A program made the position numbers and the translations under genes. The notes under the pieces were generated by a model. It was not told the DNA's origin, made no database searches, and worked only from the letters and a program-made list of their open reading frames with translations. Below, one piece after another: positions 53,791 through 62,403 of a stretch of DNA of 64,000 bases; positions within the stretch are counted from its first letter, which is position 1; each line of letters begins with the position of its first letter. The DNA comes from Pedobacter namyangjuensis. Its GTDB lineage: Bacteria > Bacteroidota > Bacteroidia > Sphingobacteriales > Sphingobacteriaceae. The stretch is from positions 120,880 to 184,879 of the forward strand of contig NZ_QMHQ01000005.1 in the NCBI RefSeq assembly GCF_003313325.1. Reading direction: 5' to 3'.

Positions 53791-55791
53791 ATGAACAGAT
53801 TTTCTAATATAATTATCTTAACGATTTTAGTTTTTTGCGCTTTAGGCTCTTCGGCAAATAGCGATAGCACTTTTCATGTAAAACAACCCAATTATAAAGT
53901 TAGTCCGCTTACCGGGATGACACGTACGCATTGGGTAGAGGCAGCCGAATATTTATTGGATGGGGCATTTAGCTACGTGAATGATTTGGACGATCCGATG
54001 AAATTCCCCAAGCAGCATGATAAAACCTATCCAAAAAACGAAAGCCAAGTGCCTACCGAAAAGCTAGAAGGCTTTTGTAGAACGTTATTTGTAGCAGCCC
54101 CATTGCTTAGAGAAAAACCAGATTTAGTGTTAAATAAAGTTAAGGTTGCGGATTATTATCGCCACAATTTACTAAACCTAATCGACCCTAAAAGCCCTAG
54201 TTTTATTAAACATCGTGGCAACGGTGGCCCCAGCCAAATACTGGTAGAGTTCGGCGCATTGGCTATCTCTTTATCGGTAGTGCCAGAGGTATTGTGGGAT
54301 CCACTAACTAAAGAACAAAAAGATAAGTTGGCAGCAACCATGCTAAGTTATGGCGATGGGCCAACCGTTGGTTCGAACTGGCGTTTCTTTAACGTATTTG
54401 TAATGAGCTTTTTTAAAGATAAAGGTTATCAGGTTAACGAAAAGTTAATGTTGCAATACCTCGATCAGATAATGGGTGCTTACCGAGGTTATGGTTGGTA
54501 TAATGATTCGCCGGCTTACGATTATTACAGCATGTGGGCATTTCAAATGTACGGACCCGTTTGGGCAGAGCTTTACGGCAATAAATATTATCCGGCTTAT
54601 GCCAAAAGGTTTATGGCCAATTTAGGAGATATGGTAGGAAATTATCCCTATATGTTTAACAAAGAAGGCCATATGAACATGTGGGGCAGAAGTATTCCAT
54701 ATCGCTTTGCGGCGGTTGCGCCTTTGGCCTTAACAGGATATCTAGACCATAAAAGCGATGTAAACTACGGTTGGATGAGAAGAATAGCGTCTAGCTCGAT
54801 GCTTGAGTTTTTAGAAAACCCGAATTTTATGGAAGATCGCGTACCAACCTTAGGTTATTTCGGAGCTTTTGAACCTGCAACGCAGATTTATAGCTGCCGA
54901 GGCAGTGTGTACTGGTTGGGAAAAGCATTCTTAGCATTATTACTGCCAAAAGACAACGTTTTCTGGACAGCCAAGGAAAATAACGGGGCTTGGGAGAAAG
55001 AGCTAAAAACAAATCAGGTTTACAATAAATTTCAGCCAGGTTCCAACTTACTGATAACAAGTTACCCTAACAGTGGTGCATCAGAAATGCGTTCGTGGTG
55101 CCACGAAACCGTAGCCGCAGATTGGCAGAAATTTAGAAGTACCGAAAACTACAACAAGTTGGCCTATAACACCGATTTCCCTTGGATGGCAGACGGTAAA
55201 AATGGGGAAATTTCGATGAACTACGGTATGCTGAACCAAAAGAAAGAATGGGAAGTTATGCGTCTTTATACCTTTAAAGGTTTTGAGAATGGCATTTACC
55301 GTAGAGATGTAGAAATGGAAACGAACGAAAACGTTAAGTTTAAACTAGCGGATATAACCTTGCCAAACGGTATTTTAAGAGTGGATAAAATCATCTCGCC
55401 CCTAAAAACCGATTTTACTTTAGGACATTACGCATTAGCTCAACTTGATAAAGAAATAACAAGAAAAACCGTTCGAGTACAAAATAAGGATGCTTATATC
55501 CTTAATAATGGCGATTATCAGTTAGCCATGATTTCTTTAAATGGCTGGAAGGATTTAGCATTTACAGCTACCAAAGGTTTACATCCCGTTAGCGAAAACA
55601 GTACCTTAATTAGTGCGAAGGATAATTTTGAAGGCGAGAAAATATTTATCACGCTTCAACTTTGGAAAAAGGGTAAAAAAGCTTTTACGGATAAAGAGCT
55701 TAGTCCGGTAAAAACGGTAAAAATAGCTGAGGATAAAAATAGTGTTGAGGTGTTTTTTAGCGATGGTTCAACTAAAACAGTTTTATTTTAG
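53791..55791 (+). CDS. DUF2264 domain protein, secreted, putative glycan-active
   Basis: 666 residues: signal peptide about 1-22, then an alpha/alpha-toroid DUF2264 domain (about 40-400; motifs HRGNGGPSQILVEFGALA, NWRFFNVFVMSFF, YNDSPAYDYYSMWAFQMYGP, WGRSIPYRFA) and a beta-rich C-terminal domain. DUF2264 proteins occur in loci for plant or algal polysaccharide breakdown and are thought to be hydrolases or lyases; no catalytic residue can be stated here. It stands alone with its own promoter, 45 kb from the pectin genes. Confidence 0.85.
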   Translation: MNRFSNIIILTILVFCALGSSANSDSTFHVKQPNYKVSPLTGMTRTHWVEAAEYLLDGAFSYVNDLDDPMKFPKQHDKTYPKNESQVPTEKLEGFCRTLFVAAPLLREKPDLVLNKVKVADYYRHNLLNLIDPKSPSFIKHRGNGGPSQILVEFGALAISLSVVPEVLWDPLTKEQKDKLAATMLSYGDGPTVGSNWRFFNVFVMSFFKDKGYQVNEKLMLQYLDQIMGAYRGYGWYNDSPAYDYYSMWAFQMYGPVWAELYGNKYYPAYAKRFMANLGDMVGNYPYMFNKEGHMNMWGRSIPYRFAAVAPLALTGYLDHKSDVNYGWMRRIASSSMLEFLENPNFMEDRVPTLGYFGAFEPATQIYSCRGSVYWLGKAFLALLLPKDNVFWTAKENNGAWEKELKTNQVYNKFQPGSNLLITSYPNSGASEMRSWCHETVAADWQKFRSTENYNKLAYNTDFPWMADGKNGEISMNYGMLNQKKEWEVMRLYTFKGFENGIYRRDVEMETNENVKFKLADITLPNGILRVDKIISPLKTDFTLGHYALAQLDKEITRKTVRVQNKDAYILNNGDYQLAMISLNGWKDLAFTATKGLHPVSENSTLISAKDNFEGEKIFITLQLWKKGKKAFTDKELSPVKTVKIAEDKNSVEVFFSDGSTKTVLF

Positions 55792-55914
55792 AATGGGTAA
55801 TCTTATACGAAATTGTCTATTTTCTATTTGAACGCCAGATTATTCTACGCGAAAATACTGTAATTGTTGCTAAAATCGTACAATTTGCACATATTTAACT
55901 GTAAAGAAAGTTAG

Positions 55915-56655
55915 ATGTACAGGTGTATAATTATAGACGATGAGCCACACGCTATTGAGGGGCTAAAAGGATACGTAGAAACTATAGCAGGTTTAAACTT
56001 GGTTAAATGTTATACCGAACCCTTAAACGTTTTAAATGAGATAGATGGATTAGGTAAACTAGACTTGATATTTTTGGATGTAGACATGCCCATGATTAGC
56101 GGGATAGAGCTCGCCAGAGAGATTAGAAGCAAAACCGACAGGCTCATATTTACAACGGCACATACCAAGTACGCTTTTGAAGCCTTTGAGGCTAACGCAG
56201 ATGCATATCTATTAAAACCTTATACTTTAGGGAAATTTGCAATAACTGTACATAAACTGTTGCCAAAGCTAAATGAACAAAAACCGGTAGCCGAACAAGC
56301 AGTTGCAGACTTCTTTTTTGTTAAAAGTAAAGAGGATAATCTAAAATTGATTAAGATTAATTTTGCAGATGTAATTGCGGTAGAGAGTAAACAGAACTAC
56401 ATTCTAATTCATACAAGCCATAGAAATATACTTACTTACCTATCACTTACTGAAATGGCTAGAATTTTAGCCAGTAAAACGGAGTTTATGCAGTTGCACA
56501 GGAGTTATATCATAAATAGGCAGAAGATTGAGGCGATAGATGGTAATACAATACAGTTAAATAATGGGCTAAAACTGACTGTTGGGGATAATTATAAAAT
56601 CGCCTTTGAAATATTTGTTAGTGAAAAAATTATCAAAGTAGGGAAGGTTTTCTAA
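55915..56655 (+). CDS. LytTR-family response regulator of the lanthipeptide-like locus
   Basis: 246 residues: REC about 2-118 with Asp55 (LIFLDVDMPMISG) and Lys in LLKPYTLGK, then LytTR about 148-243 (VIAVESKQNYILIHT, MQLHRSYIINRQKIEAI). LytTR proteins bind imperfect direct repeats with a period near 21 bp. It lies 255 bp from the LytS kinase gene on the same strand, with a precursor-like gene on the other strand between them. A direct repeat with 21-bp period upstream of lanB (60852-60885) is a candidate target. Confidence 0.92.
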   Translation: MYRCIIIDDEPHAIEGLKGYVETIAGLNLVKCYTEPLNVLNEIDGLGKLDLIFLDVDMPMISGIELAREIRSKTDRLIFTTAHTKYAFEAFEANADAYLLKPYTLGKFAITVHKLLPKLNEQKPVAEQAVADFFFVKSKEDNLKLIKINFADVIAVESKQNYILIHTSHRNILTYLSLTEMARILASKTEFMQLHRSYIINRQKIEAIDGNTIQLNNGLKLTVGDNYKIAFEIFVSEKIIKVGKVF

Positions 56656-56676
56656 TCCCTACTTTGAAAAAAAAAT

Positions 56677-56817
56677 CTAACAAAGAATAGAGGTAGTTGT
56701 ATTGTTTGTAGTATTGGTTGTAGGGTCCGTCTCTCTTAAATTTTTTGCTTTTGAAGTTTTAACAGATTTGTAAATAAATAGATTTTTTTGGCTGATTTTT
56801 AACGTTCTTTGTTTCAT
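56677..56817 (-). CDS. Putative RiPP (class I lanthipeptide-like) precursor peptide
   Basis: 46 codons, ATG at 56817, TAG at 56679-56677, found by reading the 255-bp spacer between the LytTR and LytS genes. The N-terminal half is Lys-rich and leader-like (MKQRTLKISQKNLF, then KSVKTSKAKN). The C-terminal 18 residues are ETDPTTNTTNNTTTSILC: eight Thr and one Ser as possible dehydration sites, and a single Cys as the last residue, able to form one (methyl)lanthionine. It lies on the same strand as the LanB gene, which is 1.2 kb away beyond the kinase gene. No double-Gly cleavage site is visible. A weak -7-like TAAGTTTC is found on the minus strand about 25 bp upstream. Homology was not tested; the call rests on composition and context. 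Confidence 0.6.
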   Translation of the reverse strand: MKQRTLKISQKNLFIYKSVKTSKAKNLRETDPTTNTTNNTTTSILC

Positions 56818-56910
56818 AATTTCTAAAATTTTATGAAACTTAGCCTTCGCCTCTATTTACCAGTAAATTATTATATGGGTGGCATTAAATTCTATTCATA
56901 AAGAAAGAAT

Positions 56911-58044
56911 ATGATTAAAAAAGTCCATGAATGGCTTATTGTTAATAAGGTTCATATCTCAAGTTGGTTACTCTTCTTCGTTTATGAACAAATTGCTGCG
57001 GGGCTTATGAATAATAGCTATCCACATCCTATAATTGCCCCCCTTCATTTTTTAATTAATATTCTTTTTTTTTATATTCATTCTGAAATATTACTGCCAT
57101 TCTGTTTTAAAAAAGGCAAAAAGGCAATTCTGTTTTTTTTGCCATTATTTTTACTTCAGATTAGTACGTACGTCGTAATTCATTTTGGCCTAGACAAAAT
57201 TTTAATCGCATTAGATTTGATCACACTTCCGAGAGTATATGTACTTAATATGTCAGTGATCATAAGGAATTTGTATCGAGGTATATATTTCTTCGGTTTC
57301 TCAACTGGTTATTATTTCTTAAGCACCTATTTGCGTGAACGAAAAAGGGCTCAAGAATTGGAGCAGGATAAGCTTAAGGCAATTATCCAGCACCAGCAAA
57401 TGCAACAGGAATTAACTAATGCGCAAAATGCTTTTTTAAAGGCGCAGATCAATCCGCATTTTCTTTTTAATACCCTAGATTTTGTTTACCATAATGTAAA
57501 TAAACACTCGCCTATGGCAGGAGAGGCCGTAGCGAGATTAGCGGAAATGATGCGTTTTGCCATAGCAGCGGGAGAAAGGGAGCAAAACATCAGGCTCGGT
57601 GATGAAATAGAGCAGGTAGAAAATCTTATTTTCCTTTACCAAATAAGAAAAAACAACGGACTTGCAATTAGTTTCATTTATCCCGAAGAAGCTTTAGAGC
57701 TTAAAATAATCCCTTTGGTATTGCTAACACTGGTAGAAAATGTTTTTAAACACGGCTACTTAACCAGCGATGAAAAAGATCGAGCTGAAATTATATTAGC
57801 GATTGATGGGGAGGTTTTACGGATAGAAACCAATAATAGCATTGGTCGACTGCAAACCTTAATGAGCAATAAAACCGGACTGAAAAATGTAGATGAGCGA
57901 CTTGGGTTTGCCTACGGTAAAAACTATGCCTTTAGCCATGAGGCCAAAGGCAATAAGTTTTCGGTACGGTTAAGTATAGCTATTTCGCTTTTGCAGTATA
58001 AGCCTGCTGTTGCAAAACACGCAAAAGATATTGATATAATATAG
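56911..58044 (+). CDS. LytS-type sensor histidine kinase
   Basis: 377 residues: four transmembrane helices in about 15-140, a coiled coil (about 143-175), His_kinase domain with His183 (AQINPHFLFNTLDF) and HATPase_c (LVENVFKHG; TGLKNVDERLGFAYG). It is the cognate partner of the LytTR regulator at 55915. The last 65 bp overlap the convergent lanB 3' end; the extra C-terminal residues (LLQYKPAVAKHAKDIDII) go beyond the usual kinase end, so the overlap is tolerable. It may sense the product of the neighbouring lanB pathway (inference). Confidence 0.9.
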   Translation: MIKKVHEWLIVNKVHISSWLLFFVYEQIAAGLMNNSYPHPIIAPLHFLINILFFYIHSEILLPFCFKKGKKAILFFLPLFLLQISTYVVIHFGLDKILIALDLITLPRVYVLNMSVIIRNLYRGIYFFGFSTGYYFLSTYLRERKRAQELEQDKLKAIIQHQQMQQELTNAQNAFLKAQINPHFLFNTLDFVYHNVNKHSPMAGEAVARLAEMMRFAIAAGEREQNIRLGDEIEQVENLIFLYQIRKNNGLAISFIYPEEALELKIIPLVLLTLVENVFKHGYLTSDEKDRAEIILAIDGEVLRIETNNSIGRLQTLMSNKTGLKNVDERLGFAYGKNYAFSHEAKGNKFSVRLSIAISLLQYKPAVAKHAKDIDII

Positions 58045-60763
58045 CTTCGTAAACTCTCTGGTCGATACTAAAGGTTCTGTTTATATGCATATGTATTAAA
58101 TCTGCCAACAGTCTGGTTTTAGTTTCTGCATTCTCGCAATCCTCTATCAATTTTCCGAAAAGCCTTGCATAGGAGGGCAAGATTTGTATGGGAGTTAAAT
58201 TAGGCAAAATAGTAAGCTGCTTAAAACTTGCGTTAATTTTTTTAAAACCCTCCTGATCTATATCCAATTCTTTAGCAAAACTGTTTGCCAAATGCTTTGC
58301 AAATGTTAGCTGTTCGGTAATGTCATCGAAGGTATTTTGTACGAGCAATTGCATGAGAGCTAAAGTGGCGCCTAATTGCGAAGGCTGGTGAATATACTTT
58401 TTAAGGCTTTTTATCACAAATTCGCTATCCGCAGAAAAAAACTGCTCTACTAAATGCATGCGTTTAGGGCCATACCTCTCCATTTCCTTGTAATATGTTT
58501 TTAATTGAATATCGTTTACCAAGTTAGATTTAACATCGGTATCTAGTATAGCTCTTAGCAAACGCATAAGGGCAAAGGTTTGTGCCGCATCTTTAAGCTG
58601 AAGCCTTAAACGGATATGTGGTTTTGGATCAAAGTAACGAATAAAGAACCAAGCTTTTAATTTCAATTTATGAGGCTTGATAAAACTTTTCCATATGAGT
58701 TGCAAGAGCCTATTAGATTGATTTGGATGGGCATAGATTTCAAAATATAGCCATTCGCCACCAGGCGATTCTATTTCGGTTTTTGCTTTGTCTCGGCGTT
58801 TGGTTTTTTGATAAACTCTTTCCTCGTGAAAATAACTGGCAATATATTGTGGATGGTATAAGGCGCCATGTTCATCTTTTACCATATCTTTTTCATCGTA
58901 TAAACCTTCAGTTACATAGAAATCTGAGTTTTGTTGTTGTGCATAAGTCAAAAACATCAGCAGATCTTCCTCTTGCTTTGTGTTAAAGGTTAGGGTCTGA
59001 TCGGTATCGCCCACCTTAAAAAAACCGATAATGTTATTTTCAAGCAACCATTGTTTTACTTTGTCTATATCCAAGCTTTTTATTCCATTTGCATCAGAAA
59101 TACGGCTTTTTTTAAAAAGCCACTTGGAAGCCGAAACGATTATGCCTTTATAGCTTACACGTGGGTAAAAATCCAAATCAGGAAACAGTATTGGTAAACT
59201 GATGCCAAAATTGCTCCTAATGTTCTGATGTTGAAGATCGCAAAGAAAACGAAACGCCGCTAAATCTGAACGATTATAATTGTACGCCGTGGCGAGCCTA
59301 GGTATTAAACGTTTGCCTAATTTTTTGGAGCGGAGGATAACTTCATTGCTGCTAATGCTAACCATGATGTCTTCCAAATCTAATGGTGTGGAGTGCGTTG
59401 ACCAGGTTAGCAGGGGAAGTTCATAGTTGTAAAGCTGCAACCTGCGATTAACATTATCCACTCGTTGTTCTGCCTGGTAAGCAATGTCAAAAAACAATAC
59501 GTCCTCGTTAGCTTTTTCCTCGATCGCTACCATAGTTTTGCATAACTGTGCTATCGTATTATCGCCTAGGCTAAAACGCCCTAATAAAGCATTTGCACTG
59601 GTTCCCCCGGCGGAATAAATCACAGGGTTACCTTTATAGAGCTCAAACAATACACTAATGGTATTGGGTGTTATTAAAGGTGTATTCGGCGTAACACCAG
59701 CAAATTCTTCCAGTAAAATTTCTCGGCCTAGCATCATTTTATTTAGTAAAAAGGAATGCAAATTGCCGTAGCTGATCCGCTTGTTAATAATTGTGCTGCT
59801 ATTGTTTTTAAGTTCCGAGACCAGTGGGTTCGCATTAAAATCATGTGCCAAATTACCGTAGCCTATCCCTGCTTCAGGATCCAGCGCTAAGGCTAAACAA
59901 ATTTCCTGCTGATCAAAACGAGCATTAAATTGTTGCTTAAAATGCTCCATGTTTTCATTTGTAGGAGTAGGCCAATTTTTACAGGCAAAATTTAAAAAGG
60001 AACTGAGGTGTTGCAATTTGTTTTTGTAAAAACTGCCCTTTTTCAATTTTCGCGAGGCAATGATATAATCATGGCCTACCGATAAAGGTTTGTAATCCAA
60101 GCGTTCAAAATAATCCGTACCTGTAATGTTGGGATGTAAGTCGCATAGCAAAAGCTGTAAGGAAATCAATTGATTTAGTAAGGCTATAGTGCTGCTCTCG
60201 TTAAAATCAAAGCATGTCTGCATCAATTTTAACAAAGTTTCCTTACTGCTTACATTTCTGCATAAAATTAACAAGGCGGCTAATTCGGGGATACAGGCTA
60301 CGCTACTAAGCTGGAATTGGCCTTGTTGGTAAACAATATAACGGATTTCATTGTCCAAAAAATAGTAGCTACTGTTGCTTACAAAGTACTTGGCGCTGGA
60401 TGCAGTAATGTAATTCGCCAAGATCAACTTCTCGCTCCAGTCGGGCAGTACAAAGCTTTCCATTTGCTCATTTAAGATGGGCATTTCTTCGTCATTAGCT
60501 AGCGGTAAAACCGTTATGGCTGCAAAAGTGCTATAAGGTGTAGACCTATACTTAGCCCTATTAAAGTATTTCCATAAGGTAAACTGCGCTTTTTCTGTAA
60601 ACTTGTGCAGTTCGTTTAGGCTTAACTCTTCGAGTAGTGAAAAAAACGATGGTGAAGCTGTTTTTATTTTAGCTTTTAATAGCTCAAAGGAATTTTCCAG
60701 TGTTCGGTCTACGCCAAAAGCCGGCGTACGACAGATGATAGTGTCGTGCAGTTGTATTTTCAT
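57980..60763 (-). CDS. lanB: LanB-type lanthipeptide dehydratase, full length (glutamylation and elimination domains)
   Basis: 927 residues, close to NisB size. The N-terminal glutamyl-transfer domain (about 1-640) includes the Arg-rich signature RAKYRSTPYSTFA with Arg69 and Arg73, in the position of the tRNA-binding arginines of NisB (from memory). The C-terminal elimination (SpaB_C/thiopeptide-type) domain (about 665-920) includes GGEWLYFEIYAHP, WFFIRYFDPKPHIRLRLQ and RYGPKRMHLVEQFFSADS. Class I dehydratases use glutamyl-tRNA to dehydrate Ser/Thr in a precursor peptide. No LanC, transporter or protease gene is adjacent. A candidate precursor lies at 56677-56817. Two 13-bp direct repeats 90-120 bp upstream suggest LytTR control. 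Confidence 0.9.
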   Translation of the reverse strand: MKIQLHDTIICRTPAFGVDRTLENSFELLKAKIKTASPSFFSLLEELSLNELHKFTEKAQFTLWKYFNRAKYRSTPYSTFAAITVLPLANDEEMPILNEQMESFVLPDWSEKLILANYITASSAKYFVSNSSYYFLDNEIRYIVYQQGQFQLSSVACIPELAALLILCRNVSSKETLLKLMQTCFDFNESSTIALLNQLISLQLLLCDLHPNITGTDYFERLDYKPLSVGHDYIIASRKLKKGSFYKNKLQHLSSFLNFACKNWPTPTNENMEHFKQQFNARFDQQEICLALALDPEAGIGYGNLAHDFNANPLVSELKNNSSTIINKRISYGNLHSFLLNKMMLGREILLEEFAGVTPNTPLITPNTISVLFELYKGNPVIYSAGGTSANALLGRFSLGDNTIAQLCKTMVAIEEKANEDVLFFDIAYQAEQRVDNVNRRLQLYNYELPLLTWSTHSTPLDLEDIMVSISSNEVILRSKKLGKRLIPRLATAYNYNRSDLAAFRFLCDLQHQNIRSNFGISLPILFPDLDFYPRVSYKGIIVSASKWLFKKSRISDANGIKSLDIDKVKQWLLENNIIGFFKVGDTDQTLTFNTKQEEDLLMFLTYAQQQNSDFYVTEGLYDEKDMVKDEHGALYHPQYIASYFHEERVYQKTKRRDKAKTEIESPGGEWLYFEIYAHPNQSNRLLQLIWKSFIKPHKLKLKAWFFIRYFDPKPHIRLRLQLKDAAQTFALMRLLRAILDTDVKSNLVNDIQLKTYYKEMERYGPKRMHLVEQFFSADSEFVIKSLKKYIHQPSQLGATLALMQLLVQNTFDDITEQLTFAKHLANSFAKELDIDQEGFKKINASFKQLTILPNLTPIQILPSYARLFGKLIEDCENAETKTRLLADLIHMHINRTFSIDQRVYEAILYQYLLRVLQQQAYTAKAK

Positions 60764-60851
60764 TTTTTTGATTTTTTATGCTAATTAAGCTTTTAGAATG
60801 GATGAGTTTTAGCATGGAAATACATAAGGAATTTTCCAGTGCCTAAAAGAT

Positions 60852-60885
60852 TTCGTCCTCGTTAGTTCGGTGTTCGTCCTCGTTA
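60852..60885 (-). promoter_or_regulatory. Direct repeats with 21-bp period upstream of lanB, candidate LytTR site
   Basis: TTCGTCCTCGTTA occurs exactly at 60852-60864 and again at 60873-60885 (TAACGAGGACGAA on the lanB strand). LytTR regulators such as AgrA bind two 9-bp direct repeats with about the same period. The position, about 90 bp upstream of the lanB start, fits an activator site. The 61-166 bp beyond to 61165 hold no supported gene. Confidence 0.55.
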
Positions 60886-61165
60886 AGCTATAGTTGGTAC
60901 TTTCGATTTTTTATTTCTAAGGCTAAAAATTATCCTTGTAGTAGATTGATACAGTTTCCCGTTTAAATCGCTCCTCATTTATGTTGGCATTGGTGTGCTA
61001 ATAGTCTATCGTTTAAACAAGCCTTGCAGTTAGTGGGGCTTGTTTAAGATAGTTTTAAAAAAAGCTTTTCATTCTAAATCGCTCGTTGAAGATAGGGCAT
61101 CCTACAAAACAATAATTACGGTTTTCCGTAAAACGGATCGCATTATTTTCAATGGAAATAGGTAT

Positions 61166-61636
61166 ATGGAACAAAATTTTATCATTATCCCCTTGTATAG
61201 CCCGGTTAGCAAAGCCTATGGAGATGAACCTGTGCCCAAGTTTACCCAGTTAAACCGATGGAATTCTCTCTGGACCCGAACAGTAAGTGATGTAATTGCT
61301 TTGACTTTTCCTATTTTACTCGACGGCTTAAAACCACAGTTTTTTCCTGATGGAGAAAAGATTTTTAATTGCCTGTTGCCTTGTGGTAGTATAGTAAGGG
61401 CACATGTGTGTTACGATTGCCGTAATTTTTACGTCCATTCATCCAATTTATTAGAAGATTGGTTGTTAAGAAAAGTATTAGACCTAGCGCCAAAAGAACT
61501 GTTAACCTATGATAAGTTGAGGGAGGCGGGTGTAGACAGTTTAAAGATAATTAAAGAACAAGAATGCTACCGCATGGCAACGGCAGAATGGAATGCATAC
61601 GAAAAATTTATCCAAGAAAAACCATTTACTATTTAA
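61166..61636 (+). CDS. Hypothetical protein, accessory
   Basis: 156 residues from ATG 61166; the frame stays open to a TTG at 61040 but the upstream part reads as non-coding. I do not recognise it. It is globular, with no signal or membrane segment. It contains Cys residues at ILL-side positions (FNCLLPCGS, CYDCRNF), giving CxxC in HVCYDCRN. It is followed by a terminator-like hairpin and lies among other orphan genes at the edge of the lanB locus. Confidence 0.5.
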   Translation: MEQNFIIIPLYSPVSKAYGDEPVPKFTQLNRWNSLWTRTVSDVIALTFPILLDGLKPQFFPDGEKIFNCLLPCGSIVRAHVCYDCRNFYVHSSNLLEDWLLRKVLDLAPKELLTYDKLREAGVDSLKIIKEQECYRMATAEWNAYEKFIQEKPFTI

Positions 61637-61740
61637 TCTTAACCGATATTTATAAGTGATTTTAATTGTTTTACAAAGCTAAATTGTTTGCCTTTGGCTA
61701 AGTGCAAAACGTAATTTTATTGTATGCATTTGAGTTTACA

Positions 61741-61775
61741 AACAAAACCCGGGGATGATAGCGGGTCTTGTTTTT
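61741..61775 (+). terminator. Terminator-like hairpin
   Basis: Arms AACAAAACCCG (61741-61751) and CGGGTCTTGTT (61762-61772) pair with one mismatch; a short T-run follows. It serves the gene ending at 61636 and faces the convergent small gene at 61785. Confidence 0.6.
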
Positions 61776-61784
61776 GGTAGAGTT

Positions 61785-61973
61785 TTAGGCACAGCTTTTT
61801 GCTACTGTTTCTTTGTCTATACCAGAGTAGTTAGCGAACTCCTCAATCGTTATAAACTGATTTTTCGATTTATTTAATACAATCTTCAAATCCTGCAGTA
61901 TTTTTTGTGCGTGCCTTAGACTTTTACCGGTTAATAAACTAACATCTTTCGGATAAATGCATACTCTTTTCAT
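61785..61973 (-). CDS. Small helix-turn-helix-like protein
   Basis: 62 residues, MKRVCIYPKDVSLLTGKS at the start, with a predicted helix-turn-helix-like arrangement (VSLLTGKSLRHAQKILQDL, then FANYSGIDKETV). From memory such single-gene small proteins with the sequence theme YPKDVxxxTGKS are common in Sphingobacteriaceae and may be DNA-binding, excisionase-like proteins. Function unknown. Confidence 0.6.
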   Translation of the reverse strand: MKRVCIYPKDVSLLTGKSLRHAQKILQDLKIVLNKSKNQFITIEEFANYSGIDKETVAKSCA

Positions 61974-62062
61974 GTTTTAGGTGTTGTGCCCGCAACAGAT
62001 TTGGAGGTGCCATAAGCCTATTTTACCAAGTTGGTGGTTTTTCAAGTTTAGTACTATTACAG

Positions 62063-62106
62063 TACTTCATCTATACTTGATCCCTACTTGATCTATGCTT
62101 CATCTA
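62063..62106. repeat. 11-bp tandem repeat, four copies
   Basis: TACTTCATCTA, TACTTGATCCC, TACTTGATCTA and TGCTTCATCTA follow each other without gaps; a fifth degenerate unit may follow. Iteron-like. The rest of the spacer to 62403 shows no gene beyond a 23-codon frame that I reject. Confidence 0.7.
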
Positions 62107-62403
62107 TGAATGTCTATCGGCATAGTAAACTTATCCCTGCCCAAGCGTTGTTTAAAAGAACGGTTATTTATTAGAACTAATTTAAAGTTTTGAGTTTGAG
62201 CGTGCAAGTGAAAAAAATGAATGTTTGCGCAGGAAACGAAGTTGTAGTTCTCTATGGGTTGCCGGTTGGCAGTATCAGTTTTGGCTAGAAAGTTTTAGTG
62301 AATTATGTGAGTAAAAGTGATTGAAAACGCATACTACGTTATTCGCGACGGGTGGTAAATGGGTTGTTTGCAATTTTGTAAACAAGATGTAAAAAACCAT
62401 ATT

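Noticed and set aside
60883..60978. 31-codon minus-strand frame upstream of lanB, considered as a precursor
   Set aside because: No Cys, few Ser/Thr, and its 3' end overlaps the direct repeats proposed as a regulator site; composition not leader-core like.
62217..62288. 23-codon plus-strand frame in the spacer before 62404
   Set aside because: Too short, no recognisable features and no conserved context.
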